A stretch of 6,467 nt of DNA from contig JAIJEI010000119.1 of assembly GCA_022739095.1 (NCBI GenBank), positions 1 through 6,467 of the forward strand, written 5' to 3'. This DNA comes from Bifidobacterium sp. GTDB taxonomy: Bacteria > Actinomycetota > Actinomycetes > Actinomycetales > Bifidobacteriaceae. The notes under the pieces are model-generated. The model did not search any database. It was not told where the DNA came from and worked only from the letters and a program-made list of their open reading frames with translations. The translations under genes were made by a program, and so were the position numbers. Positions 5,276 through 6,467 of this stretch are shown piece after piece; positions within the stretch are counted from its first letter, which is position 1; every line of letters starts with the position of its first letter.

Positions 5276-5842
5276 TTACTTGCCCCAGCAGTCGATTGGA
5301 CCCCAAACAAGTCCACCTACAATGCCTCCAAAAGCTCCGACGGATGCTCCAGGAATACCGCCACCAGCGACAGCTCCACCGATGGCACCGGTTATACCGC
5401 CGCCCAAGGCATGATGAGCAATGCAATTGACATATCCATTGGCGTCGTAAGTCATAATCGGCATGGCGATCAGTTCGGAATCGCTAATCATTCGATAAGC
5501 GATTCCGTGTCCTTCGTATTCCGCAGGCAAGGAATCAAGCGGCTTTCCGGACATGGACGTGATGGAGACACTCCCATCATTGTTCGGAACGAACTTAGCG
5601 TTATTCAGTTGAACATGAACGCCGTCATCTGTTCTCTTGGCTGTAAAAGTCGGCTGAGCGCAACCAGATTCCATGGTCTGCGACATTGTATTCTCAGTAC
5701 TTCCGGAAGGCTCGTCGGCCATCGCAATTGAAGGAGCTAAAGACAAAGCTCCGGCGCAGAGCAAAAATGCACTGCCAGCTGCTATTAACTTCCTGAATCC
5801 ATGAGATCCAAAGTTGATGGAATCAACATTCTTCTGTTGCAT
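5276..5842 (-). CDS. secreted protein with glycine-zipper C-terminus; putative bacteriocin-like precursor
   Basis: The start is ATG 5842 (MQQKNVDS), with AGAGGTG about six bases upstream. The in-frame ATG at 5866 would place that site inside the gene. The product has 188 residues. Residues 1-42 are a Sec signal peptide: FRKL, a hydrophobic stretch, then AMA before Asp43. A mostly beta-looking polar domain follows, with cysteines at 61 and 140. Then comes a 35-residue hydrophobic section very rich in glycine (about 146-181), with repeated GxxxG spacing (GGGITGAIGGAVAGGG, GAFGGIVGG), and finally IDCWGK with C185. GxxxG helix packing is known from two-peptide bacteriocins and pore formers. C61 lies in CAQPT, comparable to CAVPS in the protein at 1632, and the C61-C140 spacing is 79 against 78 there. 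No named family is recognised. GC content is lower than in the flanking toxin-antitoxin operon. Confidence 0.75.
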   Translation of the reverse strand: MQQKNVDSINFGSHGFRKLIAAGSAFLLCAGALSLAPSIAMADEPSGSTENTMSQTMESGCAQPTFTAKRTDDGVHVQLNNAKFVPNNDGSVSITSMSGKPLDSLPAEYEGHGIAYRMISDSELIAMPIMTYDANGYVNCIAHHALGGGITGAIGGAVAGGGIPGASVGAFGGIVGGLVWGPIDCWGK

Positions 5843-5884
5843 CGTGACACCTCTTTTGAAGAGCATCCAATGAACTCATTCCTT

Positions 5885-5918
5885 ATGATAGGCATACAAC
5901 GATATTAAATATGCCTAT
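5885..5918 (-). promoter_or_regulatory. inverted repeat and probable promoter region of the second secreted-protein gene
   Basis: ATAGGCATA (5888-5896) and TATGCCTAT (5910-5918) form a perfect 9-bp inverted repeat with a 13-base spacer, so the arms are two helical turns apart. The block is AT-rich and lies 43-76 bases upstream of the ATG at 5842. Read on the minus strand, TATCAT at 5890-5885 is a good -10 box that touches the inner arm; the matching -35 is poor. The layout suits a dimeric regulator. No regulator gene is seen in the window. Confidence 0.45.
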
Positions 5919-5959
5919 TTTTCCATGAGTAAAACCAACGCCAGCATCCAAGGAAAGCA

Positions 5960-6289
5960 CTAGAATAGTGTCCCCGCGTTCTTGACGTGCCGCTCACGAT
6001 TGCGCGCGTCATACAGGCAGAAACGACATTCCCCGGTGTCCACGGTGCCGTCGAAGTGATCACGTGCGGCCGTCACGTCGAACAGCTCCGTGGTCGTGAA
6101 CATCTCGCCGTAACCGGCGACGCTCGTCCAATGGCCCGCGTTCTCCGCCTTCTTCGCATCCACGGGTTTAGCGTCGATCACCGGAGGGGTCTCGCGGGCG
6201 AACGTGAACACGAAGCCCGACAGAAGCCGACGCTCATACTGGTGCTCGATCCTCAGATGCAGCAGAGGGCTACTTAATCCCTTTTTGGC
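5960..6289 (-). pseudogene. C-terminal fragment of an unrecognised gene
   Basis: The minus-strand frame is open from 6289 to the TAG-preceded... stop at 5960 and ends NAGTLF. The residues look like coding sequence: LLHLRIEHQYERRLLSG, FTFARETPPVIDAKPVDA, GHWTSVAGYGEMFTTTELFD and HFDGTVDTGECRFC, then ERHVKNAG. The upstream limit is a TAG at 6290-6292, there is no good start with a ribosome binding site, and GTG 6211 lies within the similar-looking run. It is therefore probably the tail of a longer gene cut near 6280. CRFC followed ten residues later by His resembles a metal-binding site. I do not recognise the family. It is GC-rich, unlike the neighbouring secreted-protein gene. Confidence 0.4.
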
Positions 6290-6323
6290 CTATAGCCCGA
6301 AAATACGCAGAAAATGCAAGAAC

Positions 6324-6352
6324 AAAAACTCTCGGAATCGGCATGATTCCAA
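6324..6352 (-). terminator. terminator of the tRNA-Ala gene
   Basis: On the minus strand GGAATC (6350-6345) and GATTCC (6339-6334) pair across a 5-base loop, extended by a T-G and a T-A pair. A TTTTT run (complement of 6324-6328) follows. It lies 18 bases past the tRNA 3' end, on the element side of the attachment site, so the element carries a terminator for its host tRNA. Confidence 0.6.
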
Positions 6353-6368
6353 GGGTCTTGTTGTATCT

Positions 6369-6386
6369 GTGGAGCTAGCCGGGTTC
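6369..6386. repeat. attachment-site copy, right end (within tRNA-Ala)
   Basis: GTGGAGCTAGCCGGGTTC, identical and in the same orientation to 1-18. Here it forms the 3' part of the intact tRNA-Ala, from the T loop through the acceptor strand to the discriminator base, plus one base beyond. Confidence 0.8.
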
Positions 6387-6442
6387 GAACCGGCGACCCT
6401 CTGCTTGCAAAGCAGATGCGCTACCAGCTGCGCTATAGCCCC
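6370..6442 (-). tRNA. tRNA-Ala (anticodon TGC)
   Basis: The 73-base gene folds into a complete cloverleaf on the minus strand. Acceptor stem GGGGCTA pairs with TAGCTCC (one G-T pair), and the D stem is GCGC/GCGC. The anticodon stem is TCTGC/GCAGA around TTTGCAA with anticodon TGC, the variable loop has five bases, and the T arm is GCCGG-TTCGAAC-CCGGC. The discriminator is A, and CCA is not encoded. It reads Ala codons of the GCN box. Its 3' end is the integration site of the island. Confidence 0.97.
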
Positions 6443-6467
6443 GTGAGAAAAAAAGAGCGGCTCGCGG

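Noticed and set aside
6290..6298. CTATAGCCC resembling the 5' end of tRNA-Ala
   Set aside because: Only nine bases match and neighbouring tRNA bases are absent, so chance is likely.
6204..6446. 80-residue plus-strand frame ending VELAGFEPATLCLQSRCATSCAIAP
   Set aside because: The end is the translated complement of tRNA-Ala, a well-known false protein; no gene is present.
1..6467. CRISPR array or riboswitch
   Set aside because: No regularly spaced repeats and no conserved riboswitch-like leader were seen on either strand.

Overview
The window looks like a high-GC Gram-positive actinobacterium, most likely Bifidobacterium or a close relative. The grounds are GC-rich coding sequence, strong AAGGAG-type ribosome binding sites, an actinobacterial-style ArdC protein, a MobA/MobL-type relaxase fragment and IS21/ISL3 remnants. 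The genus is inferred from the style of these genes, not from a search.

Overall frame: a tRNA-Ala(TGC) gene on the minus strand sits at the right edge (6370-6442). Its last bases (18 bp, 6369-6386) recur exactly in the same orientation at 1-18, the left edge. This is the footprint of an element integrated at the 3' end of a tRNA gene, with 1-18 and 6369-6386 as the two attachment-site copies. No integrase is visible between them and the only relaxase is a fragment. What is seen therefore resembles a decayed or cis-mobilizable island (CIME-like) rather than a complete integrative element.

Layout, left to right: (i) 91-1163, an IS21-family remnant in which the end of istA is joined to an N-terminally truncated istB by an internal deletion. 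(ii) 1266-1601, the first quarter of an ISL3-family transposase on the minus strand with its terminal inverted repeat and an in-frame stop. (iii) 1632-2635, a lower-GC pair: a secreted protein with a long hydrophobic Ala/Gly-rich C-terminus, followed by a small multi-pass membrane protein. (iv) 2698-3836, minus strand: an ardC-like antirestriction gene broken by one frameshift, then a 50-residue membrane protein gene and a terminator hairpin. (v) 4020-4345, a relaxase fragment lacking its catalytic N-terminus. (vi) 4343-4971, a toxin-antitoxin operon (BrnT-like toxin, ribbon-helix-helix antitoxin) with a GTGTTA-repeat operator. (vii) 4973-5019, a 20-bp perfect hairpin between convergent genes. 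(viii) 5062-5842, minus strand: a second lower-GC pair, again a secreted Gly-rich protein followed by a small two-helix membrane protein. (ix) 5960-6289, an unrecognised C-terminal gene fragment, then the tRNA terminator and tRNA.

How the parts may work together: the two secreted-protein/membrane-protein pairs are the most interesting cargo. Both secreted proteins have a signal peptide, a Cys-Ala-x-Pro-Ser/Thr motif, a second cysteine 78 or 79 residues later, a glycine/alanine-rich hydrophobic tail and a third cysteine after it. Each is followed at once by a small membrane protein of the kind that could give self-protection. This reads as two unrelated-looking versions of one bacteriocin-like precursor plus immunity design, carried with an antirestriction gene and an addiction module that would help the island establish and persist. 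The bacteriocin role is inference; no experiment or search supports it here.
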